From the NCBI GenBank assembly GCA_023053575.1, contig JAKZAP010000019.1:3162001-3226000 (forward strand): DNA of 64,000 nucleotides, in the 5' to 3' direction. The notes under the pieces were generated by a model. That model searched no databases and was not told the DNA's origin. It saw nothing but the letters and a program-made list of their open reading frames with translations. This document shows, in pieces, positions 1 through 11,193 of the stretch. The translations under genes and the position numbers were made by a program. This DNA comes from Branchinecta lynchi (Eukaryota; Arthropoda; Branchiopoda; Anostraca; Branchinectidae). Position 1 is the first letter of the stretch. Every line of letters begins with the position of its first letter.

Positions 1-715
1 GGGAACAGTCAAAATCATCCGGAAAAGTATTGTCAGGACGCAAACCGGCCGAATAGCGGCTATATTGGCGTGGCACCGACAGAAAATGGTCGAGGGAAAG
101 TATTGAGGGCCACTCAAGGATCTACAGGGAACTGAGAAAAAACGGAGGATCGACCAGGCACCAAGACGTCGCTTAAAGGTTGAGTGACACCCATCGCGGT
201 TGATACAGATTATTCTATAATAGACAGCATTCTTTGCAGGCTACTATTTCCTTATTCGTTCCAAAACATTTACCTTGCAAACTAAGAACTGTCAGGGAGC
301 CAGTCCCCAAATCCGCACACAGATGATCCTTTAATCCTTGAACACAAAATTCAAGTCACAATTTTCCCGACTGCTATCTATTTCAGTCTTCAGCACAAAT
401 CCTATGGCTTCACGGGCAACACTTGAGGCAAACTGAGGAGAATTTCTGACGGAGGTCTTCCAGAGAAAGAGAAAGCGGTTGGAATAACGCGCATCAAGAG
501 CTTTACGACTCTCTATAATAGATGGAACGGTTTTCTAACTGAGGCGTACATCTTACGAGACAATGACCAGTCAAACCCACGTGGAACGACAGGAACAGTG
601 AAGCTGTTTGATGGACCGAAGTTTGTAGAATATCATCGACAGTGGAATTACGTATGGGGGGCGAGGGGCGGGGGAGGGCGCCCTCCCCGATGTTGTAGGC
701 CGGTCGGGTAAAAAC
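1..715. other. No gene recognised
   Basis: No coding region or known repeat family is supported here. Reading frames are short, and the G/C-rich stretch near 655-690 is low complexity. The region leads directly into a short-period array at about 740. Confidence 0.5.
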
Positions 716-739
716 TAATGAAGTTGGCGAGAAGTTCCG

Positions 740-905
740 CGATTTTTCGTAAAAACAGTCGTTTTCTTCAGAACAGTCGGTGCGTGGCGAAAACAGTCGA
801 TTGTTTCTTAAAACAGTCGGTTTTCCTGAATATTCAGTCAATTTTTCGTCTTAACAGTAATTTTTGTCATAAAAACAGTCTGGTTTTCGGCAAAAAACTG
901 ACTAG
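740..905 (+). repeat. About 20-bp periodic array of an AACAGTCG box
   Basis: The box AACAGTCG or a close variant recurs with CAGT starting at about 756, 774, 794, 814, 835, 855 and 876, so steps are 18-21 bp. Spacers are T-rich and differ from unit to unit. The layout matches the 21-bp box array in the arms of the giant foldback element (8868 onward), although the box is unrelated. It could be the subterminal array of another foldback-type element or a degenerate minisatellite. Coding is unlikely because both strands give only short frames. Confidence 0.7.
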
Positions 906-1084
906 CTCGTCGGTGACTCCCCAAAACATTTTGGCTAGTAACGGCTCTGATCATCGGCGTCAAAATCGGAGATCGAAATTAGCGAGGACATAACAAAACT
1001 GTTAATTTTCAAGGTGATAAAACAATCCTCCGATGTTTATTTATACAACAAAGGAATAAGCCATACGGCTTGTCGCATATTTTA

Positions 1085-1458
1085 ATTGTGCTGCGAGAGC
1101 AACACTTTGGTTTTGTCCTCGTTTTTTTTTTTTTTTTTCCTATGCCGCCGATTTCATTTTATTTCTGGTAACTGGTAAGGGTCTAAACTGTGCAGTTGTT
1201 ACGGAAAGTATGGACTTTAGGCCGGATTGATGAATATGACATTACATTTGGAAAGCTCCGTAGAACTCTTGCCTGGGGCCAATAAGGATGGTTTTTGCTT
1301 GTCCTCGAGCCAGAGCCTACGGTGTGGGAAGTGAAGTGGAGTTATATAGCACGTGTCAGAGAGGACTATATCAAGTTTTGTAGCGAACCTTTCATCAAAC
1401 CATGTTTCTGCTTTCGAGTGGAAAGCTCCGTTGTAGCATGCAAGCAGGCAGGCGCCAG
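1085..1458 (+). repeat. Family D repeat, leader part (first copy)
   Basis: This stretch is repeated at 6423-6783. Both start at an inverted repeat resembling GTGTTGCGAGAGCAACAC, followed by TTTTGTCCTCG and a long T run. The copy stops at 1458 where a hAT-like element is inserted, and continues at 5365. The uninterrupted second copy at 6776-6800 shows the empty site. Confidence 0.75.
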
Positions 1459-1599
1459 CAGGGGCGTCACTAGCCTTTTACCTTTGGGGGGGGGGGCGTC
1501 CGGTTTGTGCCTACGGACTCAAAAATGTGCCGACAAAACACGCCGTTGCCGCATTTTCAGCCACCACAGAATAGAACCGTTGTAAAACTGTTAATTTCG

Positions 1600-3175
1600 A
1601 ATATTAAAGTTCACATATTTGGATTTTCATTTTAGCTTCGGCTAAAAAGCGAAGCTTCCAACGACTGTACCAATAACAAGTTAAACTAAGCGCCGCAAGC
1701 GAAATCTTTTTAATCTGCCATTTTTCCGGAAAACCTGAGCTATACCTAGCAGACAAGTTCTAGCTTTTAACGTGTTTCAGACCCCCACGGATTTCAATCC
1801 TAAAACGCCAATTAAATGAAAGGCCGTTCTTCCAAATAAAGAATACCACAAAATGCGCCGTAAGCGAAATTTTCTTTAAACTAACCGAGTAGAGATTATT
1901 CCTTTGGTATAATTTTGTATATTAAAGTTCACATGTTTGGCTTTTCATTTTAGCTTTCACTAAAATGTGAAGCTTCCAACAACTGTACCAAGACAAGCTA
2001 AACCAAGCGAAGCAGGCGAAATTTTTAAATCTACCCTTTTTCCGGAAAAGTTTAACTATACCTACAATATAAGTTTTAGCTTTTAACGTGTTTCAGACCC
2101 CCACGAATTTCAATCCTAAAAACTTTTAACATGGTTAAAAGCTCCTAAAACGCTAAATCCTAAGACGCCAACTAAATAAAAACCGTACTTCCAAATAAAG
2201 AATACTACAAAATGCGCCGCAGGCGTAATTTTGTGTAATCTAACTGTAGTAGAGATTTTTATTCCTTTGGTATAATTTCGTATATTAGAGTTCACATATT
2301 CGGCTTTTCATCTTTTTAATCTGCCATTTTTCCGGAAAACCTGAGCTATACCTAGCAGACAAGTTCTAGCTTTTAACGTGTTTCAGACCCCCACGGATTT
2401 CAATCCTAAAACGCCAATTAAATGAAACACCGTTCTTCCAAATAAAGAATACCACAAAATGCGCCGTAAGCGAAATTTTCTTTAAAGTAACCGAGTAGAG
2501 ATTATTCCTTTGGTATAATTTTGTATATTAAAGTTCACATGTTTGGCTTTTCATTTTAGCTTTCACTAAAATGTGGAGCTTCCAAAACAAGTACCAAGAC
2601 AAGCTAAACCAAGCGCCGCAGGCGAAATTTTTAAAATCTACCCATTTTCCGGAAAAGTTTAACTATACCTACCATATAAGTTTTAGCTTTTAACGTGTTT
2701 CAGACCCCCACGAATTTCAATCTTAAAAACTTTTAACGTGGTTAAAAGCTCCTAAAACGCTAAATCCTAAGACGCCAACTAAATAAAAACCGTACTTCCA
2801 AATAAAGAATACTACAAAATGCGCCGCAGGCGTAATTTTGTGTAAATTTCGTAATTTCGCTAAAAAGCGAAGCTTCCAACGACTGTACCAAGACACTATT
2901 TCCGGTAAAATTTCGCTATAGTACAATACAATTTCCGTCTTTTAACGTGTTTCAAACAACAAGAATTTCTACCGTAAAACAAAAACTAAATGATAAACCG
3001 TTCTTCCAAATAGAGAATACTACAAAATGCACCGCAGGCGAAATTTTGTGTAAAACTAACTGTAATGAATCAGTAGAAATTGTTCCTGGATGTAAATTCA
3101 TATATTTAAATTTATATATTCGGCTTTTCGTTTCAACTTTCGCTAAAAGCGAAGGTTCGAACGACTGTACCTAGA
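1600..3175 (+). repeat. Block with ~603-bp tandem duplication and GCGCCGCAGGCG / TTTTCCGGAAAA boxes
   Basis: The segment from about 1712 to 2290 recurs from about 2314 to 2870, nearly unchanged. Both copies carry the boxes GCGCCGCAGGCG (or GCGCCGTAAGCG) and TTTTCCGGAAAA, plus the phrase TTTTAACGTGTTTCAGAC. A further, more diverged unit follows to about 3175. The same boxes occur in the 527-bp hAT MITE of the foldback arms, so this is probably internal sequence of that hAT family, expanded by duplication. No coding region is supported. Confidence 0.75.
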
Positions 3176-4593
3176 ACAAGACCAAAGGTTTCGATGGGAT
3201 CCCAAAAATTCAATATCTGATCCAGACAACTGGGTCTTTTCTTAGCCAGATCCAGTCTTCGCCAGACTCCTTGAACATTTTTACAATTAAAATTCAGAAA
3301 CAGATTAAGGCCAAATAGCTAATCACCTGAGAAAACCAAGTTCAGATTTGGATTCAGCATGTGTGTTTACCCCTATAAGTCATATCTGTTTTGACGAAAA
3401 CTTCCTGCCACTTCTGCCAATTTCCCGGTTCCGGCCGAACTCCAGAACTACTTGTCCGGCGAAAAAATAAAGCTCAAAGACGAAATCAGGATATCTTCTT
3501 TCCCCAGTAATGAACATCTAATCAACTTCAAATAGAAATTTAGCTCATAACAAATTTTCCGATTCCAGCCGGATTCCGGTCGAACTATATGTCCGGGTAA
3601 AATACGATTGTCACACAGGGACTCAGCATCTCTTCTTACCCCTAAATCGCTTATCTAATCAACTAGAAATAAAACTTTGACTTCCAACAGTTTTCCGGTT
3701 TTGGCCGGATTCCGGACGAACTACACGTCCGGGTAGAAACTTGTTTTCACATAAGTGTTCAGCATGTCTTCTTGCCCTAAATCGAACATCCAATCAACTC
3801 CAAATTAAACTTTTAATTTTGACAAACTTTCCGGTTTGGGCCGGATTCCGGTCGAAATACTTGTCCGTCGAGAAAATAGTTTTCACCATCGTCTTCAGCA
3901 TGTCTCCCTACCTCTAAATCGAACATTTAATCAACTTCAAATAAAACTTTTACTTTCAACAAACTTTCCGGTTTGGGCCGGATTCCGGGCGAAATACTTG
4001 TCCATCGAGAAAATAGTTTTCACCATGGTCTTTAGCATGTCTTCCTACCCCTAAATCGAACATCTAATCAATTTCAAATAAAACTTTTACTTTCAACAAA
4101 CTTTCCGGTTTGGGCCGGATTCCGGGCGAAATACTTGTCCGTCGAGAAAATAATTTTCACCATCGTCTTCAGCATGTCTTCCTACCCCTAAATCGAACAT
4201 CTAATCAACTTCAAATAAAACTTTTACTTTCAACAAACTTTCCAGTTTTGGCCGGATTCCGGGCGAACTACTTGTCCGATGACAAAATGGTTTTCACCAT
4301 CGTGTTCAGCATGTTTTCTTACCTCATAATCGACTATCACATTAGCTGTTTCAAAATATTTTGTTTATCCCTTAATTTCAATCCCCTCCCCCACCCCTAA
4401 ATGTAGAGCTACAAAGCCCATCTACGAACTTGACTGGTCCGACGACCCAACGAACCTTCTCACCAAGTTTCATCAAAATATCTCATTCCCTTCGAGAGTT
4501 ATCGTGCTTACAGACGGACGGACGGACGGACGGACAGACGGACAACTTTTGCGATGTCATAGGTATCCCTCCACTTACGTTTTGGGATCCCAA
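3176..4593 (+). mobile_element. Family A dispersed repeat (copy 1, near complete)
   Basis: It begins ACAAGACCAAAGGTTTCGAT followed by GGGATCCCAAAA. The core holds 137-bp tandem units containing TTCCGGTTT, GGCCGGATTCCG and GTTCAGCATGTCTTC; for example, equivalent positions lie at 3836, 3973 and 4110. A tail has CACCAAGTTTCATC, a GACG tract at about 4512-4545, and ends in TTTTGGGATCCCAA. At least seven more complete or partial copies lie in the window. There is no coding frame; short frames in the core only reflect the repeat unit. The plan resembles HINE or pearl-type non-autonomous elements. Confidence 0.8.
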
Positions 4594-4679
4594 CAAGATG
4601 AACTAAGAACGACGGCAAATTTTTTAAATTTGTATTTTTTTTTCCGGAAAAATTTGCACCCGAAAAATGTTTGTAAAAT

Positions 4680-5290
4680 TTTCAAAAGCATTCAGAATTT
4701 GATTTCATCCGTGTTTTGCCCGACAAGACTGTAAAGAACTTTATTTTGTACGTGTAAATAGAAGCCGATGTACCGACGAGACATGAACTTTCGGCATGCG
4801 CCCTATAAAAATGTACAGAATTTGATTTTTTAACGTGCAAAAAGAACCTGATTTGCCGACGAGAATACCGACTCCTGACAAAACCATCGAGCATTTGAAT
4901 TTTTCTGTGTTTGGCTCGACTAGACTGTACATAACTTGATTTCTTACGTGTAAAAATAACCCCTTGTGCCGATGTGACTTGAACTTCCCGGGTGCGCCCG
5001 AAAAAGCTTGCAGACTTTGATTTCTTCGTATAAGTAAAACCCGATGAGCCGACGAGTCGACCGACGCCCGACAAATTGCATAACAAAATTATTTCTTCTG
5101 GATTCCTTATGTTTGAAAAGAACCCGATGTGCCGACGAGAATACCGAGGCACGACAAAAACAATGAACAATTCGATTTCTTTATTGTTTTGCCCGACAAA
5201 TGTTTGCAGGATTTCACTTCTTGCGTATAAAAAGAACCCGATGTCAACCGACGCCTAACAAAAGCATGCAAAATTGTATGTCTTCTGTCG
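4680..5290 (+). repeat. Degenerate ~75-110 bp tandem repeat
   Basis: Phrases such as GATTTCTTACGTGTAAAAA, GAACCCGATGTGCCGACGAG and TGCCCGACAA recur six to eight times at uneven spacing. The 162-residue minus-strand frame here comes from the repeat and is not regarded as a gene. Confidence 0.65.
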
Positions 5291-5364
5291 CCCGACGAAA
5301 GTACTTTCTCAAGACCTCTGGGGGGGAGTGTCCCCCCATCCCCCCCCCCTAAGTGACACCCCTG

Positions 5365-6422
5365 GGCACCAGTTTCAAATTGAAGATGGACTAAAATCTG
5401 TAAGTGTTAAATATATGCGGCAGTTACCCGGCCCCACAGCCAACATATCTTCTTTGAGTGATAAAAAGAAAAACCTACAGAAACAAAAAAGTGGCTTTTT
5501 CCCACGGGTCCGAAAGTGCTGCCATCTATTTTTTCTATCCATGTCTGTTCGAGATTTCAGCTGAGTTTATCATTCGTTTTTTTGCACTTGGATTTGCGGT
5601 AGAGAAATGGTATCAGATGTGCCTCTTAAACTTTAAAAGTTCTCTCATTGCTAAGAAACTGGAGCTTGTCCTTTGCTCCTTTCTAAGTGGTCACGTTAGA
5701 AAGTTGGCCTACGGCAAAGAAGTCATCTTTGAACTAAGACAGGTAGAATTTTTTTTTTCGACGGCAAACGATAGCTGTTGATGAGCTGATCAAAATATAT
5801 GTCATCCATTTTTGGGACAAAAATTCCTTCATGAGATGAGACACCTTCATGAGACACCAGTTTGAAAATGTCAAGGGGTTGACAACTTCAGTAGTAGGGT
5901 ACACACTGAAACCCAAAATAGGCGATACCACTTGTGAGACATGTAGGGGACTTGTAAGCAACAGTCGACTGTTAGCTCATAATCATCTTCGTCAATGAGG
6001 GGCTTGAAGCTTTTGCTAGTTGGTATACCTGTTATTTGTTTCCGGTGTATTCGATGGTGAGAACAATTTGGTTCCCAGTGGTAAGATATGCAAGGGACTT
6101 GTCAGTAATAATCGGCTGTTTTGCTACAATCATCTTCAGCGATGAGGGGTTTCCAACTTTTGGTAGCTGGTGTACCCATTATTTGTTTTCGGTGAACTTG
6201 ATGTCTAAACGGGAGAGGGACTTGTAAGTAGGAATCGGTTCACCAGGGGCTAGAAATTTGTGCAAATGGGTGCACATTGTGTTCGATTTCTATAAATCTG
6301 ACGGTAAGAAAGTTTGTGTCGATGGTCTATCGCTGTAACCTAGGATTAATTCTTTACGCAACGGATACAAACGAAAATGTAAAGCAATGAGGTAGTTGCA
6401 TAATAATTGATAGTGTCATCTA
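5365..6422 (+). repeat. Family D repeat, continuation of first copy
   Basis: This resumes the copy interrupted at 1458 and matches 6776 to about 7830. It includes the leader beginning CACCAGTTTCAAATTGAAGA, the GACGGCAA..GATAGC stretch, and the satellite-like core with GAGGGGCTTGAAGC-type boxes. It ends where the next hairpin leader begins at 6423. Confidence 0.7.
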
Positions 6423-8828
6423 TGGTATTTGTGTTGCGAGAGCAACACTTTTGTTTTGTCCTCGTTTTTTTTTTTTTTTTTTTTTTTTCCTATGACTCCG
6501 ATTTTATTTTATTCCTGGTAACTGGGAAGGGTCTAACCTGTGCGGTTTTTACGGAAAGTGTGGACCTTAGGCCGGATTGATGAATATGACATTACATTTT
6601 GGAAAGCTCCGTAGAACTCTTGCCTGGGGCCAATGAGGATGGTTTTTGCTTGTCCTCGAGTGGAGTTGTATAGCCTGTGTCGGAGAGGACCATCTCAAGG
6701 TGTAGCGAACCTTTCGTTTCATCAAACCATGTTTCTGCTTTCGAGTGGAAAGCTCCGTTCTAGCACGCTAGCAGGCAGGCACCAGTTTCAAATTGAAGAT
6801 GGACTAAAATCTATAAGTGTTTAATATATGCGGCAGTTACCCAGCCCCACAGCCAACATATCTTCTTTGAGTGATAAATAGAAAAATCTACCGAGACAAA
6901 CAAGTGGCTTTTTCCCACGGGTCCGAAAGTGCTGCCATCTATTGTTTCTGTCCATGTCTGCGACGATTCCAGCTGAGTTTATAATTATTTTTTTTGCACT
7001 TGGGTTTGCGGTAGAGTAACGGTATCAGATTTGCCCCTTAAACTTTAAAAGTTCTCTCATTGCTAAAGAAACTAGAGCTTATCCTTTGCTCCTTTCTAAG
7101 TCGTGACGTTAGAAAGTTGGCCTACGGCAAAAAAGTCAACTTTTGAACTAAGACAGGTAGAATTTTTTTTTCGACGGCAATAGATAGCCATTGATGGGCT
7201 GATCAAAGTATATGTCATCCATTTTTTGGTACAAAAATTCCTTCATGAGATACACCAGTTTGAAAATTTCAAAGGGGTTGACAACTTCAGTAGTAAGGTA
7301 CACTGAAAACAAAAATAGGCGATACCTGTTATGAGACATGTAGGGGACTTTTAAGCAACAGTGGACTGTTGGCTCATAATCATCTTTGGTAATGAGGGGT
7401 TTGCCGCTTTTGCTAGTTGGTGTACCTGTTATTTGTTTCCGGTGTATTCGATGGTAAGAACAATTTGGTTCCCAATGGTAAGATATGCAAGGGACTTGTA
7501 AGTAATAATCGGCTGTTATGCTACAAACATCTTCTGCGATGATGGGTTTGCAACTTTTGCTAGCTGGTGTACCCATTATTTGTTTTCGGTTAAGGGTTAA
7601 TGTATATCACGGGAGAGGGACTTGTAAGTAGGAATCGGTTCACGAGTGGCTAGGAATTTTTGCAATTGGGTGCACATTGTATTCGATTTCTATAAATCTG
7701 ACAGTAAGAAAGTTTTCGTCGATGGTCTATCAATGTAACGTAGGATTAACTGTTTACACAACGGATACAAACGAAAATGTAAAGCAATGAGGTAGTTTCA
7801 TAATAATTAATAGTGTCATCTATGGTATTTTAATCCTGAAAAGTTACGGATAGCTTTCTAATGCCAACGAGATTATATAAGATATTGTTCCAGTTTTTCA
7901 TCTGTCACTATGTCTACGATTGAAAAGGATAAAGTTCAACTGACTGCAAAGTTAATTTAGTCCCTTCTTCCTATATTATTTTGTTGTTGTTTTTACAACG
8001 CTGAAGAATACCTTTTGATCATATGATTAATTTTTTTACAACATCCCGTTTAAAAAGCTTCGATAAGTTGACAACTTCAGCATTAAGCGACAGCGAAGAT
8101 GTTTGAAAGTTTAAAGGGGTTGACAACTTCAGTAGTAACGTACGCACTGAAACCAAAAATAGGCGATATCAGTTGTGAGACATGTAGGGGACATGTATGC
8201 AACAGTCAACTGTCGGCTCATAATCATCTTGGGCAATGAGGGGTTTGCAGCTTTTGCTACTTGGTGCACCTGTTATCTGTTTCCGGTGTATTCGATAGTA
8301 AGAACAATTTGGTTCCCGATTGTAAGACAGGCAAGGGGCTTCTAAGTAATAAGCGGCTGTTATGCTACAAGCATCTTCAGGGATGAGGAGTTTACAATTT
8401 CTGCTCGCTGGTGTACCCATTATTTTTATCTAGTGGTAAGCTTGATGTCTATCGCGGGAGAGAGACTTGTAAGTAAGAACCGGTTCACGAGGGGCTAGAA
8501 CTTTTGTAAATTGGTGCACATTGTATTCGATTTCTATAAACCTGACGGTAGAAAGTTTGTATCGATGGTCTATCGCTGTAACCTAGGATTAACTTTTTAC
8601 GCAACGGGTACAAACGATAATGTAGAACAATGAGGTAGTTTCGTAATAGTTAATAGTGTCATCTACGGTATTTTAATCCTGAAAAGTTACGGATAGCTTT
8701 ATAATACCAACAAGATTATATAAGATAGGTAGAATTTTTTTCACGACGGCAATCGATAGCCGCTGATGAGCTGATCAAAGTATATGTCATCCATCTTTTG
8801 GTACAAAAACTCCTTCATGAGATACGCC
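6423..8828 (+). repeat. Family D repeat array (second copy and following units)
   Basis: It starts with the hairpin GTGTTGCGAGAGCAACAC. The core repeats GAGGGGTTTG..CTTTTGCTAG..GTGTACC at an exact 147-bp offset (7394/7541 and 8238/8385). Further core units begin at about 8098 and 8706. The last unit is cut at 8828 by the giant foldback element and resumes at 18422. On the minus strand the core stays open in several copies, with a 49-residue repeat containing KSCKPLIAED and DYYLQVPC, but no known protein is recognised. Confidence 0.75.
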
Positions 8829-8867
8829 TATGGCATGCATTTTGGGTCAAAATTGTTAAAAATGTTC

Positions 8868-9193
8868 CCGAGAATACTCGAAATGTCGCCGAGAATCCAT
8901 GAAATGTAGCCGAGAATGCTGTTTTTGTCGCCGAGGTTTTTTGTGTGTATCCGAGACTGCAATGTTTGTTGCCGAGAATGACAACTTTGTAGCCGAGATT
9001 TTCACTGAAAAACGTGTCGCCGAGAAATACGGATATGTGTTCGAAACCAAAAATCTAGTTCCCGAGATGGAACAAAGTGTCGCCGAGATTGCTAGAAATG
9101 TCGCCGAGATTTCGCGTAATGTCGCCGAGAATGCATGAAATGTCGCCGAGATTTCTTTGAAAATAACATACAAGTGAAAAAAGTGTCGCCGAG
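8868..9193 (+). repeat. 21-bp periodic GTCGCCGAGA box array (left arm)
   Basis: The CCGAG core of the box starts at 8868, 8889, 8910, 8931, 8951, 8972, 8993, 9020, (9041 degenerate), 9062, 9083, 9104, 9125, 9146 and 9189. Steps are 21 bp, except 20, 27 and a 43 that equals two steps plus one base. About 10 bp is conserved and 11 bp varies. A 21-bp step is two helical turns and seven codons. The plus strand therefore reads as a heptad-like VAEI/VAEN repeat, although the 20-bp step breaks the frame. Its subterminal position in a transposon suggests transposase-binding sites. Confidence 0.9.
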
Positions 9194-9478
9194 AATTGGA
9201 AAAAAAATACAGCTTAGAACAAAAAATATAATTTTTGAGATGGGAACAAATGTAGCCGACTTGGTGGTTGGTGAGGTCCTCCTTATTGTTCTATTTGTAA
9301 GTCCGGAACAAGTGTGATTCTTCGTTGCAGTAAACGCTCACTACCATTGTAAGTGCTATATTTGCTATCGCACTCTTGTTGGTATTATTCTACTCAATAA
9401 ACAATGTGAATGTGAACAACAGTTGCTCAAAAGTAAGATCCACAAAGAAGTTTGAAAGGAAAGGATATGGCTCAGAGG

Positions 9479-10005
9479 CAGGGGCGTTGCGAAAGGGGGG
9501 GGGGGATGCAACATTCGGTAACTTATTCGGTATAATTGCCAGGATTCGGTAGTTACCACGAACATGAAGAGGTCGAGTGAAGAACTGGTCGCAGACAAAA
9601 GGACTGATCTATGATTTCATCGATATTCCTTACTTTTATTCGTATCCTAAAAACAAGCTCTTATCAGAAATGTCTCGAAAATTCTGCCTGCGGCGCTTTT
9701 CATAATATTAACTATTTTCCGGAAAGGTGCGTCATCTAGCTAGGTTTTAAACCAGTTTTAGGGATCGCAATTTTTCGAAACCCTAAAAGCTAGAACCGGC
9801 ATGGAAATAGCTGAATTTGGCAGGAAAAAACGAACTTAAAAAATCTCGCCTGCGGCGCTCACTTTATGTGATCATGGCCAGTAATGACTAGTCATACAGT
9901 AGCTGCTTCTTCCAGGATGTCGCTCTATCCGGTTTCTGGAAATTCTAAGGGTCCTGGTGTTTTGGCTCTTCACTCAACTACAAAAATTCACATGCGACGC
10001 CCCTG
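9479..10005 (+). mobile_element. 527-bp hAT MITE (left arm copy)
   Basis: The ends are CAGGGGCGTTGCG and CGACGCCCCTG (inverted). The 8-bp duplication is CTCAGAGG (9471-9478) and CTCACAGG (10006-10013), with one mismatch. It contains TTTTCCGGAAA and CGCCTGCGGCGC boxes like the 3.9 kb hAT element at 1459. The same element sits at the mirrored place in the right arm, so it inserted before the arms were duplicated or homogenised. Confidence 0.82.
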
Positions 10006-10455
10006 CTCACAGGTGCTAAGAAAGCTAGAGTAAGTATAGTCGTTGAAAGAAAGAAATAACTGAAACGCATTTATTTTACGGATATGTCATCAAAAAATGT
10101 GTTACCACCTTAAAATTTTTGAAATAATGACTTTATCACAAAAACCTGGTTCTGGGGAGCTTGACTTTGACATGGACGACTGATTTTCTCTTCCATTTAA
10201 GTCATCCACCAATAGCCTTGTATACTGGTTAGGGCTAAGGTTCATGTATAGCAAGTACGATAGTTTGGCTCTTGCAATAGCCTTGTCACATGGTTATGGT
10301 TAAGGTTCTAGTCTCCAAACATCGTTTGTATGGTAGTTTTGGTTCATCTTAAAAGTAAATGTCAGGTAAGCAGCACTTCATAGCATCTCCATGACTGGAA
10401 GTGCAAGCCCATCTCAGAACCATGCTTGTTCATGGTTTCACATTCAAATCCAAGA

Positions 10456-10990
10456 TCAGAGCTTCTGAGAACTTAACACGTCAGCAGAGCCAGGAATTGG
10501 CTCAAGCTCACTACTTCCGAACTGTAGTTTCAATGACTTATTAGGACTGTGATTGTTCAGCTCAACTTCAGAGACAAGAAGTGGTTTATCTGATAGGTGG
10601 ATAACAGGAAATTTCAGTCCGGTGATGCAGCTTTTCCGCCTCAAAATTCCGGCTTCCTCACTACTACAAATCCCCAGAAGCTGAGGAATATATCCTTTGC
10701 ATACACGCTCCATGTACTGATTGTCAATTAATATACTTTTTCCAAATTTTGGCTATCACCCCTTGACTTCATATTTCAGGAAGTGCTCAATACTGTTCAA
10801 AACAGGAGCTTGAGTACTAGTCAGCTGCTCCTGTTGGCTTTGGGCACGAATGATCACTACATGGGCTTTGTCTATTCCTTCTTGCGGCCTTTAATAGCCG
10901 ATTTCCCACACTAACTTCCATTATCGACAACTGCATCTAACACTTCGGAATCCATCTTCGAATTTCCGATCATAATGGCCGAGGCAGTTA
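10456..10990 (-). pseudogene. ORF relics in left arm, unrecognised product
   Basis: Reading outward on the minus strand, there is a protein-like stretch ending in SIEHFLKYEVKG. A second open frame follows (10713-10456), beginning MERVCKGYIPQLLGIC and rich in Ser and Leu. The mirrored right-arm copy (16273-16795, plus) keeps the first frame open but breaks the second, and the left copy has a stop in the first. Codon structure and composition look protein-like, but no family is recognised. It may be the remains of the element's own transposase or a captured gene fragment. Confidence 0.4.
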
Positions 10991-11112
10991 TGTTTCTTGA
11001 TCAATGACTGTGCCCTGGAAAGGAGATCAAGTTGGGCACACATAGCACTCATCAGAAGAAACAATGGTATTTTCAAGTGTTAGGTTAATTGTGAATGAAT
11101 TTGTGGTAAAAC

Positions 11113-11192
11113 AATTAAAGATTCTTCCTTAAATATCTGATTTTGTGAATTTCTTCTCTGAAAATCAGATATTTAAGGAAGAATCTTTAATT
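11113..11192. repeat. Perfect 32-bp stem hairpin in left arm
   Basis: Bases 11113-11144 and 11161-11192 are exact reverse complements separated by a 16-nt loop. The stem contains TTCCTTAAATATCTGATTTT. The right arm has the same hairpin at 16060-16139 with one base change. It may be a miniature inverted-repeat insertion or a structured RNA. Confidence 0.85.
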
Positions 11193-11193
11193 C

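Larger units (their letters stand above)
1459..5364 (+). mobile_element. 3.9 kb non-autonomous hAT-like transposon
   Basis: The left end is CAGGGGCGTCACT and the right end reads AAGTGACACCCCTG, giving an imperfect terminal inverted repeat of about 13-14 bp. It is flanked by an 8-bp duplication, GGCGCCAG (1451-1458) and GGCACCAG (5365-5372), with one mismatch. The family D copy at about 6776 has the single unduplicated site, which confirms the insertion. A CAGGGG terminus and an 8-bp duplication are typical of hAT elements. Inside are a duplicated repeat block (1600-3175), a family A element and a degenerate tandem repeat. No transposase frame is seen. A 527-bp relative with the same termini and internal GCGCCGCAGGCG boxes lies at 9479-10005. 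Confidence 0.8.

Noticed and set aside
503..993. Frames of 112 (minus) and 91 (plus) codons across the AACAGTCG array
   Set aside because: They overlap on opposite strands and follow the 20-bp repeat; a gene is not supported.
3836..4400. Repeated frames beginning MGRIP..LVRREN
   Set aside because: They recur every 274 bp, twice the 137-bp unit of family A, and appear in other copies with frameshifts.
4682..5170. 162-codon open frame on the minus strand
   Set aside because: It coincides with a degenerate tandem repeat inside a hAT-like element; the protein is simply the repeat unit read through.
8868..9193. CRISPR-like repeat-spacer appearance
   Set aside because: The repeat is only ~10 bp, the period is 21 bp, the setting is a eukaryotic transposon, and no cas genes occur.
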